DNA of 64,000 nt from positions 1 to 64,000 of the IMG/VR virus record IMGVR_UViG_3300008107_000102; one strand, 5' to 3'. This DNA is from a virus. Below the pieces are notes generated by a model. It was not told where the DNA came from and did no database searches. It worked only from the letters and a program-made list of their open reading frames with translations. The translations under genes were made by a program, and so were the position numbers. The first letter of the stretch is position 1. Each line of letters begins with the position of its first letter. Positions 25,051 through 33,501 of this stretch are shown piece by piece.

Positions 25051-26497
25051 TCGCTTTGCTCTGCAGGCCCCACCGGGCTATGCATGGGTAAGCGTAGACT
25101 TCTCGAGTTAGCTAACTGTCCATAGACAGATATAGACATCGACATCACTAACCTCGCCCCTTTCATGACGAGGATTGCCAGAACCAATTCTGAGGACGTA
25201 AGAGGTGAATAGACCATTGAGCTGCTAATTGCTACAGACTTCCAGATACTTCCCTAGTCTGGATTAACTCTAAGCCTTATTGGTAAGGCGTTGGATAAAG
25301 CCAAGTTATGTTATTAGTAGTGGTCGAAGGGACTTAAACGAGTTTGCTGGTTCTTGGGATTATATCCATTTAAAAATCAGTATGATGCATGTATCTGTCT
25401 ATATAGAAAGAGAGATAAATTTGGCTCGCTTGCTAGGAAACCGGCAAGGTAATATTCCACTAACTCGGGGAAAGGACTCTCTCCCAATCCCGAGCGAGTA
25501 ACACGTCAGTAGGGCTACTACCCATTGATAGACGTGTTACCGTGTAGAGACCATACGTGGAACACCTAAACCTAGTAGAGATGGTGAAGAGATGGTCCAT
25601 CCGTGACAGCGGAGGCAAGAGTTAAGATTGGCGGGGGCCTTCAGTAAGGATTCTGCTATTACAGAGATTTACGTACTCGAAGATGAGTACCATAGAGGTA
25701 TACGACCCCTCCCCCTATCGCCTGAGGGTCTAACTTATACTGACCCCAAGGTAGATCAGCACCTAGTCGCTAGTACGTTCCTGAATAAGGATATAGAGAG
25801 GCGCATGACACACGAGCCCTGGACTGTGAGTGCAGATGATCCTGTCATCTCGCCCTGGCGGAAGAAGGGTAAGATTATGAACTTCAAGGTGATATATGGT
25901 GGTAGCGCTAGTAGTTTAGCAGCAGACCTCAATTGTGATGACAAGGAGGCAGGTCGCTTACTCAAGCAATACTTCACAGGTTTCCATGGCCTCTATACCT
26001 GGATTGAGATTACGGGGAGCCTATGTTCTCGTACTCGATGGGTTCGTAGCGCTATGGGCCGCTTCATCAATGTCAATGAGGATAATGCTAAGGGTATAGC
26101 TGGTAAGAGTACTACGCGGCGAAAGGCAGTTAATTCTGTTATCCAGAGCTCAGGTAGTGAGATGCTGAAGATCTCGCTACCGCGAGTAAGGCAGGCCATA
26201 GAGACTATAGATGCAGGAGAACGGCGGGCCAGTATTATCAACGCTACTCACGATGAAATCAATCTACTAGTGCCGGGCTATGTGGCATGGCAAGTAGTTA
26301 ACTCTCGAGTAGTACCTATCTTGGATCAGGACTACTATACTGGTCAGCAGCTCGATGAGTTTATGCTGGCACAACGTTATGCCGCTGCTGCATTATATCA
26401 GATGGAGAGCGCAGGTAACTATATACTTAAGGATGTGCTGGGCTCCGATATACCATGTCGGGCTAAGCCAAATATACACCGCTATTGGTCACATTAA
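25043..26497 (+). CDS. polA: family A DNA polymerase, C-terminal part, interrupted by a group I intron
   Basis: Exon 1 is 25043-25108 (MNSRFALQAPPGYAWVSV then DFSS), exon 2 is 25616-26497, starting QELRLAGAFS. Joined, they give motif A as VDFSSQELRLAG, motif B RKKGKIMNFKVIYG and motif C INATHDEI, the three catalytic motifs of family A polymerases; about 315 residues. Exon 1 has no ribosome-binding site of its own, and its ATG overlaps the preceding small ORF, so translation is likely coupled. Without splicing it stops at 25109. Confidence 0.82.
25109..25615 (+). ncRNA. group I self-splicing intron in the polymerase motif A codons
   Basis: 507 nt. It follows a U (exon end AGT) and ends in G, as group I introns do. 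Candidate P7 is GACCAT (25549-25554) with ATGGTC (25592-25597), the latter inside GAAGAGATGGTCC, which resembles the conserved S element. Other stems are CTCGGG/CCCGAG (25464/25489) and TAACACGTC/GACGTGTTA (25499/25531). Removal joins the polymerase frame exactly. An ORF inside it (25280-25501) shows no endonuclease motif. Phage SPO1 and relatives also carry group I introns in polymerase genes. Confidence 0.8.
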
Positions 26498-27057
26498 TGG
26501 ATAAACTATTACAATTACTGAGGCTATATAACCCCATGAAGGCCATCGAGGCTTCATTAAGTAACTTCCCACTAACAGACGATTTTGCTCAGCAGGTAGC
26601 TATTAATGATAGGACTTATTTGGATATCGTAAGTGATACCGGTATCGGTGAGTTTCGTTACGAATGGGTACAGTTTAACCCAATGAGTCATGCGGATATG
26701 TTGGTTATGTCTGAGCATATGGCCCTAGTGTTAGACTTTGGCTATCTCTATACCTATATAAAACATGACCTAAATGATGTAGCTATAGTCTTAGAGTACA
26801 GGGCCGCCTTTAACTACGCTACGTTAAATAAGGAGAAGATGGATAAGTTCCTAGGTCGAGCAGGGCGGGCTGTGCATGTGCTTAATAGCTATACTGAAAG
26901 CTACGCAAAAAATAGGAAAAGAGAGGTCATAGAAGATCTAGTCAGTCAGGGCATTACCCTCGACGGTGATAATATGGATATCCTAGACTTCTCTTCACTC
27001 AATACAGATTCTAGTGAAGATGATGACGGTAATGACGGTATCGGTAGCCCAAATTAA
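26497..27057 (+). CDS. unknown protein between polymerase and clamp
   Basis: 186 residues from ATG 26497, whose A is the last base of the polymerase stop. Mostly helical with an acidic C-terminus (DSSEDDDGNDG). No family recognised. Its place between polymerase and sliding clamp suggests a replication accessory role. Confidence 0.55.
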   Translation: MDKLLQLLRLYNPMKAIEASLSNFPLTDDFAQQVAINDRTYLDIVSDTGIGEFRYEWVQFNPMSHADMLVMSEHMALVLDFGYLYTYIKHDLNDVAIVLEYRAAFNYATLNKEKMDKFLGRAGRAVHVLNSYTESYAKNRKREVIEDLVSQGITLDGDNMDILDFSSLNTDSSEDDDGNDGIGSPN

Positions 27058-28117
27058 TATACCTCAGTACGTAGCCGCATTAAAGGCAGTAGTGTCCTGT
27101 CTAGATAAAGACAGCCCGCGAGCTGACGCATCTTGTGTGCGTATGACTATAGGTAAAGGACAAATGCAACTGAGTGGTAATCACCTGGGCTCTCATAGCC
27201 TAATACTCAAACTACCAGTGCAGGCAGATGATGCAGATATCCTAGTACCTGGCGGGCCCCTCCTTAATCTAACTTGTCGTATGGGTACACCTACCTCGCT
27301 TGTTATCGATATAGAAGAGGATAAGATAGTCTATAGACTAGGTGCGTATGGTACTAACTCTACTCCTATCTATAGTGGCTCTCCTGCTACTCCTGTGGTA
27401 CTAGAGAGCGAGGGTATACTAGATAGTAATCTGATAGCCGGGGCTATGCGACTCATAACTGACTATAAGAGTAAGGAGAATCACATACGTCTGGATATCA
27501 CGCCTGATGGCTGCTCTCTTACCCGTCGTGTAGCAGCTAGTGCTTATGTACAGGTATCGTGGGCTGATAACCCAATTGCTCGTTGGTCTGCTAATCTGAC
27601 CTCCCGTCAGCTTCAGTTAGTATCTTATCTAGAGAGCCCCCTCACCTTATCAGTGGGCCGCGCTCCTCGTCGACTAATATTAGATAGCGCGCGGGGCTCC
27701 CTCACTATACTCACCGGTAAGGAAGCAGATAAGATACCCCACTTCGATAGAGCACCTGATGCTGAGTTCCGTGCATCAACTACAATCGATACTCGATTAC
27801 TACTGGGTGCTATCAATTGGCAGAGTACAGGAGCCAGTGTGGGGCAGGCCATACAACTGCACTTCACTAATAATAATTTACTGGTGCAGGGTGCAGGGGA
27901 GCCCGCTTCTATACCGTGCACTATTACTGGTGAGGCCTCTATTAATCTGCGGGCCTGTGATCTTACAACAGTCCTACGAGGAGAGGGACCTATCCAACTT
28001 ACTGTTAGAGCCTTTATAATAGGAGATAAGGCTATATCTATACTTCTCCTAGAGAAGGAAGTTAATGGCTTATCTACTAGAGCTCTACTCACTGAGAATG
28101 TTACCGTAGTAAGGTAA
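27014..28117 (+). CDS. dnaN: sliding clamp (DnaN-like)
   Basis: About 360 residues, the length of a three-domain bacterial beta clamp. The frame opens with GTG 27014, but ATG 27020, 27023 or 27032 are equally likely starts. Features are the alternating beta pattern, a SLILKLPV/ILVPGG region and the C-terminal ISILLL. It overlaps the previous gene by up to 44 bp. It would tether the split polymerase to DNA. Identification is by fold pattern and neighbours. Confidence 0.65.
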   Translation: MKMMTVMTVSVAQINIPQYVAALKAVVSCLDKDSPRADASCVRMTIGKGQMQLSGNHLGSHSLILKLPVQADDADILVPGGPLLNLTCRMGTPTSLVIDIEEDKIVYRLGAYGTNSTPIYSGSPATPVVLESEGILDSNLIAGAMRLITDYKSKENHIRLDITPDGCSLTRRVAASAYVQVSWADNPIARWSANLTSRQLQLVSYLESPLTLSVGRAPRRLILDSARGSLTILTGKEADKIPHFDRAPDAEFRASTTIDTRLLLGAINWQSTGASVGQAIQLHFTNNNLLVQGAGEPASIPCTITGEASINLRACDLTTVLRGEGPIQLTVRAFIIGDKAISILLLEKEVNGLSTRALLTENVTVVR

Positions 28118-28121
28118 CAGC

Positions 28122-28147
28122 CCGGGTTCCTAGTCAACCCGGTTTAA
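28122..28147 (+). terminator. intrinsic terminator after the clamp gene
   Basis: CCGGGTT (28122-28128), loop CCTAGTC, AACCCGG (28136-28142), then TTTAAT. Confidence 0.65.
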
Positions 28148-28214
28148 TCAAAAACTAGGTTAATTGTCAATATCCCCAGTCCGTGGGGTCAGTAAATTCT
28201 CGGAGTTATAATCA

Positions 28215-28589
28215 ATGTCTACTATTCCTACTTTCAATAAATTCGCTCGTCAAGGTGACGTACTTATTCAACGTATTCCAGAAGACAGCATTGACTTATC
28301 GAAAGCTACTCGTGTTGATAATACTGTCTTAGCATACGGTGAAGTCACTGGCCATAAACATCAGGTTGTTCCTGTTGAAACGGGCAATAACAATGCAATC
28401 ATCGGTGAAAATAAGGCTGCTGAACTCTTCCGTCTTGATGACAGCGGCACTCTGTACCTCCGCGTAAATGATAGTACGGCCCGTCTTCAGCACGAAGAAC
28501 ACGGTCCCATTATCTTTAAGCAGGGGCTCTACAAGATCGGTATTCAGCAAGAGTATACTCCTTCTGGTTTCCGCTCTGTAGCCGACTAG
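28215..28589 (+). CDS. conserved small phage protein with GEVTGHxH motif
   Basis: 124 residues. Notable strings are GDVLIQRI, LAYGEVTGHKHQV, ARLQHEEHGPI and YKIGIQQEYTP, a pattern I have seen in uncharacterised phage and cyanobacterial proteins. The His pairs could bind metal. Flanked by terminators on both sides, so it is a single-gene unit. Confidence 0.6.
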   Translation: MSTIPTFNKFARQGDVLIQRIPEDSIDLSKATRVDNTVLAYGEVTGHKHQVVPVETGNNNAIIGENKAAELFRLDDSGTLYLRVNDSTARLQHEEHGPIIFKQGLYKIGIQQEYTPSGFRSVAD

Positions 28590-28614
28590 TACTAATTACT
28601 GTAACCTCTACCGT

Positions 28615-28638
28615 GGCCGGCCTAGTGCCGGCCTTTTT
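28615..28638 (+). terminator. intrinsic terminator
   Basis: GGCCGGC, loop CTAGT, GCCGGCC, then five T. Ends the single-gene unit at 28215. Confidence 0.85.
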
Positions 28639-28704
28639 GGCAACACTCGACGGCATAAGTGTGACATAATCACAGTTTCGCATTTAACCCTCATAACCTG
28701 AAAT

Positions 28705-29100
28705 ATGAATATCATTGACGCTATCATTGACGCTTTAGATCTCAAAAAACCCCAAGATTACCCCTCCAAAGAAGCTTATCAGCAAGACGTTGTCAAAGCG
28801 GTACAGATCTTAATGCGTTTAGGTAATATGGACAATCCCTCGGCCGATTTAACCGCTTTCCTAAACTCTATCCTTGAGAAATTACAAGAGGATGAACTAG
28901 CTATCTACGATAGACGCAGTAAACAAGAAATTATCGCCGATTTAAAGCAAGTTAATAGTAAAATTGTTGAACTCGAGCGAGAAATAGCCGACTTAGAATG
29001 GGAAATTGCCATCAAAAAGGCTGAAATATCTGTGTGGAAGCAGGAATTTTGGACAGGGGCGGGAGGCAACGGAAACTTTGCTCGGCAAGTAGCTGAATAA
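28705..29100 (+). CDS. coiled-coil protein of host-like composition
   Basis: 131 residues. Residues about 70-115 (QEIIADLKQVNSKIVELE, then REIADLEWEIAIKKAEI) form a long heptad coiled coil. AT-rich codon use and the lack of GGGCC strings differ from the phage genes around it. It is immediately followed by the second IscB-type remnant, so both may have arrived in one insertion. No function known. Confidence 0.55.
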   Translation: MNIIDAIIDALDLKKPQDYPSKEAYQQDVVKAVQILMRLGNMDNPSADLTAFLNSILEKLQEDELAIYDRRSKQEIIADLKQVNSKIVELEREIADLEWEIAIKKAEISVWKQEFWTGAGGNGNFARQVAE

Positions 29101-29361
29101 GACCTTTGCAAGAGGTAACTAGCCACGCCCTAAAGCAACAGGGCTTGCCTAAATTGATCTAGGCAACGCAAGTAGAGACTTGGTTATGTTAATGGAAAAA
29201 CAGCTATCTGTAAGCGATACCAGTTGGAAACGATTGGGACAGATAGCTGTTAGCAAGATTCAGTTAATTCGTTGTTCTAGCGTTTTAATTGTTTCTTATT
29301 AATTTATGTAAAGTCGCCCTCCACTATCGCTAAGGGGCGGGATTTCAAACCCAATTTTTCA
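29101..29361 (+). mobile_element. second IscB-type remnant with IS200/IS605-type right end
   Basis: 29181-29361 repeats 41-228 closely (for example GCTATCTGTAAGCGATACC and TTGGAAACGATTGGGACAGA). An 8-bp deletion after position 29193 destroys the IscB-like frame. The right-end hairpin is kept as CGCCCT/AGGGGCG. As in the first copy, the element ends exactly before a start codon (ATG 29362). 29101-29180 holds no recognisable gene and may be an internal or left part of the element. Confidence 0.6.
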
Positions 29362-30444
29362 ATGACTTATCTTGAATTAACTCCGGAACATGAACAGCTA
29401 ATCCCTACCTACAAGGAGCGCTGGATCCGTATGGTAGATCGCCCCTTCGATAAAGTCCTAGCCCGCCAAGCGGTTACTGAACTATATGCCCTACTCAAGA
29501 AGCACTGTGACTTAGGAGATCTCGACTGTCCGCGTACTATCTTCACTAGCTCGCCCATCATGGCGGCCAGTATTATTGCTCTTCTCAATAAAGCTGAGGA
29601 GGAAGAGCAGAGTGTCGTTAGTGGTAAGAAGACTAAAACTAAGTTTACTAAGACTGAACTCACATTAATCAAGGAGTTCTTTAAGCGTAAGCCCGCTACT
29701 CCTGAGAACGAGGCCGTACTCCAGAAACTCGTCGATGCTTATGTTGCAGAGCGGGGCCCCATTGATCCTATTAAGGATAAGGAGTGTAGCAATTATATTG
29801 CTAATGGTCACTTCTCTTACGAGTGCCGTATGAGCTTTGCTGCATTCGCTAACTTCAGCGTCGAGGTACTCGGCGTGACTATGGAGGATTACGATAAGTA
29901 TATGCTCATTGCTGAGAACTTATCGTGGGTATACACCTATGAAGAGTTATGTATTGTATGTGAGCGGCCCAAGGTACATTATACTCTAGACGGCGATATT
30001 CATTGCGATGGTGAGCCCGCGATTAAATTCTCTGATGGCGTTGAATTGTGGTTATGGCACGGTATCCCGTTACCGGCCTTCATGCAGTGTCATAGCTCTA
30101 CCTGGGATCCCAAATGGTTACTTGATGATGAGAAGGGTATGAACTCTGAGCACCGCCGTATCCTCATTGAGGCGCTGGGCTACGAGAATATCTTATCGCG
30201 CCTGGATAGTGAGATCATCAGCACCTATAATACTACTAGCTACGTAGGTTCCGGTAATGAGTACGAGCTACACATCATCCGTGGTGACTTCGGTGGCGAG
30301 GACGCGCATATTCTAACCATGCGCTGCCCTAGCACTAATCACTACCATGCAGTACGTGTTGATCCCGCGCACACCTCAGCCCGCGAAGCTGTAATCGAAT
30401 TCAATAATGGCATAGATCCCGAAAGCTTCGAAATTCAGACTTAA
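29362..30444 (+). CDS. DUF6745-like protein
   Basis: 360 residues. The central segment CERPKVHYTLDGDIHCDGEP, then AIKFSDGVELWLWHGIPLP, and the later NSEHRRILIEALGYENIL, fit DUF6745, a family widespread in cyanobacteria and actinobacteria with no known function. Native phage-like codon use (GGGCCC, GGCGGCC) suggests long residence. Its natural leader was replaced by the IS-type end at 29361, and no Shine-Dalgarno sequence is present. Confidence 0.65.
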   Translation: MTYLELTPEHEQLIPTYKERWIRMVDRPFDKVLARQAVTELYALLKKHCDLGDLDCPRTIFTSSPIMAASIIALLNKAEEEEQSVVSGKKTKTKFTKTELTLIKEFFKRKPATPENEAVLQKLVDAYVAERGPIDPIKDKECSNYIANGHFSYECRMSFAAFANFSVEVLGVTMEDYDKYMLIAENLSWVYTYEELCIVCERPKVHYTLDGDIHCDGEPAIKFSDGVELWLWHGIPLPAFMQCHSSTWDPKWLLDDEKGMNSEHRRILIEALGYENILSRLDSEIISTYNTTSYVGSGNEYELHIIRGDFGGEDAHILTMRCPSTNHYHAVRVDPAHTSAREAVIEFNNGIDPESFEIQT

Positions 30445-30445
30445 T

Positions 30446-31201
30446 ATGACAGCGCTATACCGAGCCGTACAATTCAACCCGCAGTGTACCGTATGTAGTC
30501 TATCTACTAGGCAGGCAGTGAGTGGTCAGTCTGAGAGACCTATTAAGGATGTAATACTGGTAGCTATCTCAGCCTATCCTGGTAAACGGGAGGAGGCCAC
30601 TAAGATGAGCCTCGCTCCCGGCACTAACAATGAGGATACTGGTGGTGCCGGGGCCTTCCTCCGGCGTTGCTTATATTGGGCTATAGAATGTGACCCCACG
30701 TGGGATGGGCCCCCCATTAATGAGCTAGTGTATTTTACTAATGCTATAAAGTGCTCCCCTCGAGACAAGACAGTTAAAGATATTCATCGCTCCCGCTGTC
30801 GGGATACCTGGCTACTCCCTGAGCTCACAGCACTACCGACTGGCGTACCTCTATTACTAGCAGGTAGCGAGGCAGTTAAGGCCATACACGGTCTCGACGC
30901 CACTATAGCCAATTACAGAGGGGCTGTCTATAACTGGCGGGGCCATCCTACTGTAACTACGTTTAATCCAGTAGAAGTAGAGAGAGGTGTCTTCTATAAG
31001 ACTACTATAGATGAAGAGGATGTTAAACGTGACCTCGAGGCCCTACTACGTAGTAAGAAAACCCTGCGAGATAATGACATCGATAAGATAGTTAAGACTC
31101 GTATGTGGAACCCCGTCCCTGTAGGTAGTATGATGTGGTACTTCAGGAAGGATATAAATACCATCAAGCAAGAGATACTGAACTATGCAAACACAAAATA
31201 A
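30446..31201 (+). CDS. family 4-type uracil-DNA glycosylase-like protein
   Basis: 251 residues. CTVCSLS near the N-terminus, then APGTNNEDTGGAGAFLRRCL, FTNAIKCSPRD and CRDTWLLPEL, followed by LLLAGSEA, follow the order of family 4 uracil-DNA glycosylases, where four Cys hold an iron-sulfur cluster. The usual N-terminal GEAPG is replaced by AISAYPGKREE. It would remove uracil from DNA or act as a processivity-type partner in the replication cluster. Confidence 0.65.
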   Translation: MTALYRAVQFNPQCTVCSLSTRQAVSGQSERPIKDVILVAISAYPGKREEATKMSLAPGTNNEDTGGAGAFLRRCLYWAIECDPTWDGPPINELVYFTNAIKCSPRDKTVKDIHRSRCRDTWLLPELTALPTGVPLLLAGSEAVKAIHGLDATIANYRGAVYNWRGHPTVTTFNPVEVERGVFYKTTIDEEDVKRDLEALLRSKKTLRDNDIDKIVKTRMWNPVPVGSMMWYFRKDINTIKQEILNYANTK

Positions 31202-31448
31202 ACATGTCACAGAGCGGGCCGCCTTATTCAATAAGTTGCGCCTTCTGGGTATCAAGAGTATAGTCGTTCATTACTGGCACGATAATAAGCAACCCTGTCT
31301 CCTAGCGCCCCTCTATAACTCTGACGTTACTGACACGTACATGATATCCGCTAACTTTAATATCGAGGAGACTAAATTGATCTGGAGAATTGCGCGCAAT
31401 CTACTGCCCCAAGATAATCAAGAAGGACACATCACTATTATCGTTTGA
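31185..31448 (+). CDS. unknown small protein
   Basis: 87 residues, overlapping the glycosylase-like gene by 17 bp in another frame and ending one base before the next ATG. Contains KHVTERAALFNKLRLLGIK and YMISANFNIEET. No family recognised. Confidence 0.5.
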   Translation: MQTQNKHVTERAALFNKLRLLGIKSIVVHYWHDNKQPCLLAPLYNSDVTDTYMISANFNIEETKLIWRIARNLLPQDNQEGHITIIV

Positions 31449-31449
31449 C

Positions 31450-31620
31450 ATGAATATTAAGAATCTAGCGTACTGGTACCTATTAATTGGGGCCACCTAT
31501 GGTCTTACTGAACGTACTATTGACCTCGCTAAACAGGGGTTCACTCCTCTGGAAATAGGTACAATTGCTGTCATAGTCTTCACCCTAGTATGTATTATCT
31601 GTGTGCGTCCCTATGACTAA
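31450..31620 (+). CDS. small two-span membrane protein
   Basis: 56 residues from ATG 31450. Hydrophobic stretches at about residues 5-18 and 35-53 (IGTIAVIVFTLVCIICV). It overlaps the DnaX start at 31613. No family recognised. Confidence 0.5.
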   Translation: MNIKNLAYWYLLIGATYGLTERTIDLAKQGFTPLEIGTIAVIVFTLVCIICVRPYD

Positions 31621-32704
31621 TAGTCTATCTAATGAACATAGGCCCCGCCGACTAGCTGACTATGTAGGCGGCGGATTGGCTATCTCGCTAGTTAAGGCCC
31701 TTATCAGCAGAAATCTGCATAGCTCGGCAGGTAATAATGTTTACTCGGCGGGGAATATATTAATGTGGGGTCCGCCTGGTTGTGGTAAGACTACACTAGC
31801 TCTACTATATGCTCGTAGCACTCTCTGTCCTAACCGTGAGCCCGGTAGCTGGGAGGGCTGCGGTGAGTGCCCCGTATGTCTGGGTACTGATACCACTAAT
31901 ATTTATCATTATACTATCAGTAGCCCTACTGAGGCCCGGCCTCATATAGAGCGCTTCTTGGATATAGCCTATGCCAGTCCTGTAATAGTAGGGGATAGAG
32001 AAGATCAGTATCGCCAGTTCATCATCCTCGATGAATTTCAGCGTATCAGCCCTGAGCTGGCATCTCTATTACTAGAAGCCATTGAGTTCGGCCCCAATCA
32101 TACCAGTTGGATCCTCTGCACTATGGATAAGCAGAAGCTAATGGCTAATAAGGTGACGAGCCAGGCCATAGAGCGCCGTTGCTTAGAGGTACCGCTATCT
32201 AATCCCCCCATTGATGATATGGCGGGGCGTATTTGTGATATAATGAAGATAGAGCTGGAGGCAGCTCAGGCCCTCGTTAAACTGGCCGGTAGCGCTGGTA
32301 GAGCGTGGTCTCTTCTAGAACGACTACTACTAGTTAATACAGTGGAGGATATCACCTATGACCTAGTTTATGATGAACTGGCAGGTGGCGCTACTATAGA
32401 GGGCCGAGCTGCATTCTGGAGCGCCCTAGCCCTCAGTGATGTGAGAGCCGTCCGCGCTTATATCAAGATGTGGCGACTCGACGTTAATGGGGAGGTAATC
32501 GCAGGCCTTCTAGTGGAGGATATAATTAATAGAATTACTGGACCTAATCCCTCTATAGAACGATTACTTGCTGACCTAGCCCGCTGGTGGGGTAATAAGT
32601 CATACCCACTGGAGGCTGTTCTACTAGCCCATCTGGGTACTAGTGTGGTGTCCCCCGTACCCCTGCTATTAACTCAAGGTACGGGACTGAGGTGGCTGCA
32701 GTGA
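31613..32704 (+). CDS. dnaX: clamp loader subunit (DnaX, gamma/tau-like)
   Basis: 363 residues from ATG 31613. AAA+ motifs are Walker A GPPGCGKTT (about residue 52), a Cys cluster CPNREPGSWEGCGECPVC typical of DnaX zinc modules, Walker B FIILDEF, and the sensor-1 region SWILCTMDK with an arginine-finger-like ERRCLEVPL. It loads the sliding clamp at 27014 onto primed DNA. The stop overlaps the next start in a GTGA. Confidence 0.85.
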   Translation: MTNSLSNEHRPRRLADYVGGGLAISLVKALISRNLHSSAGNNVYSAGNILMWGPPGCGKTTLALLYARSTLCPNREPGSWEGCGECPVCLGTDTTNIYHYTISSPTEARPHIERFLDIAYASPVIVGDREDQYRQFIILDEFQRISPELASLLLEAIEFGPNHTSWILCTMDKQKLMANKVTSQAIERRCLEVPLSNPPIDDMAGRICDIMKIELEAAQALVKLAGSAGRAWSLLERLLLVNTVEDITYDLVYDELAGGATIEGRAAFWSALALSDVRAVRAYIKMWRLDVNGEVIAGLLVEDIINRITGPNPSIERLLADLARWWGNKSYPLEAVLLAHLGTSVVSPVPLLLTQGTGLRWLQ

Positions 32705-33378
32705 TATACCTGACTACTACACCTATCACTCTACTCAACTATCACTTGCGGCAGCAGGGCATTACTCCTCTAGTAGGACACGATGCATCTTGTCTCGAGT
32801 GGGGCAACTTCCTAGAGCCAGTGGTGGTTATATGGGAGGGGCCCCCCACTATTGATCACGTGACACAGGTAGAGGGTAACACCGCCTATCTCGTCTTCGA
32901 TAGGATACCAGCTGCATGGGCCGCTCGCGGTACAAGTTATGAGGTAGACCCCAATCAGTATCAGGCTATCCTGAATAAGGTAGGGGGCGTACTCACACAG
33001 CAGGGGCGCCTTAATCTATGGCGAGCCTATCATATGGCCCCTCGTCGCCTGGGAGCAGAGCTATTAATACTCAGCCTGCTCTATAAGGAGACTGGTAAGC
33101 CAGCAGATTGGGTCGGGCCTAGTACTCGGAGTAATCGAGTACGCCTGGGTCGTGGGGCCCGCCACATACTTAACCTAGATAGTGAGGTATATGTAGCATT
33201 GATGTCTAATAGCCGCACTGATAGTATAGGTGTTGCTATAGAGAGAGTAGCTGCCTGTATTAGAGCAGGCGGTCCGCGCTCTACCTGGCTGGCACTAGCG
33301 CTAGAGGAGTGGATAGCTAGAGTGGGGCCCACCCCATCAGAAAACGACCTCGCCTTTCTTGATACACTTCTGAACTAG
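32701..33378 (+). CDS. possible clamp-loader delta-like subunit
   Basis: 225 residues from GTG 32701, translationally coupled to dnaX (GTGA overlap). Has no Walker motifs; the helical C-terminal half and position next to DnaX fit a divergent delta subunit, which also lacks ATPase motifs. Evidence is context only. Confidence 0.45.
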   Translation: MIYLTTTPITLLNYHLRQQGITPLVGHDASCLEWGNFLEPVVVIWEGPPTIDHVTQVEGNTAYLVFDRIPAAWAARGTSYEVDPNQYQAILNKVGGVLTQQGRLNLWRAYHMAPRRLGAELLILSLLYKETGKPADWVGPSTRSNRVRLGRGARHILNLDSEVYVALMSNSRTDSIGVAIERVAACIRAGGPRSTWLALALEEWIARVGPTPSENDLAFLDTLLN

Positions 33379-33501
33379 GAGAATCTATCTTACCGAGTGC
33401 TGGCTCCTGCCACATAACTACGGCTATCGCATCGATTAGTCGCGTCTATAAGGTTACTGGTCCACCTAAACCAGATATACACCACATACATCTACACGAA
33501 T

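Noticed and set aside
25280-25501. ORF inside the group I intron as a homing endonuclease
   Set aside because: 73 codons with no HNH, GIY-YIG or LAGLIDADG motif; it overlaps intron stems.
27625-28137. 170-codon minus-strand ORF opposite the clamp gene
   Set aside because: Shadow of dnaN; Ser/Arg-rich without motif, and no initiation signal.
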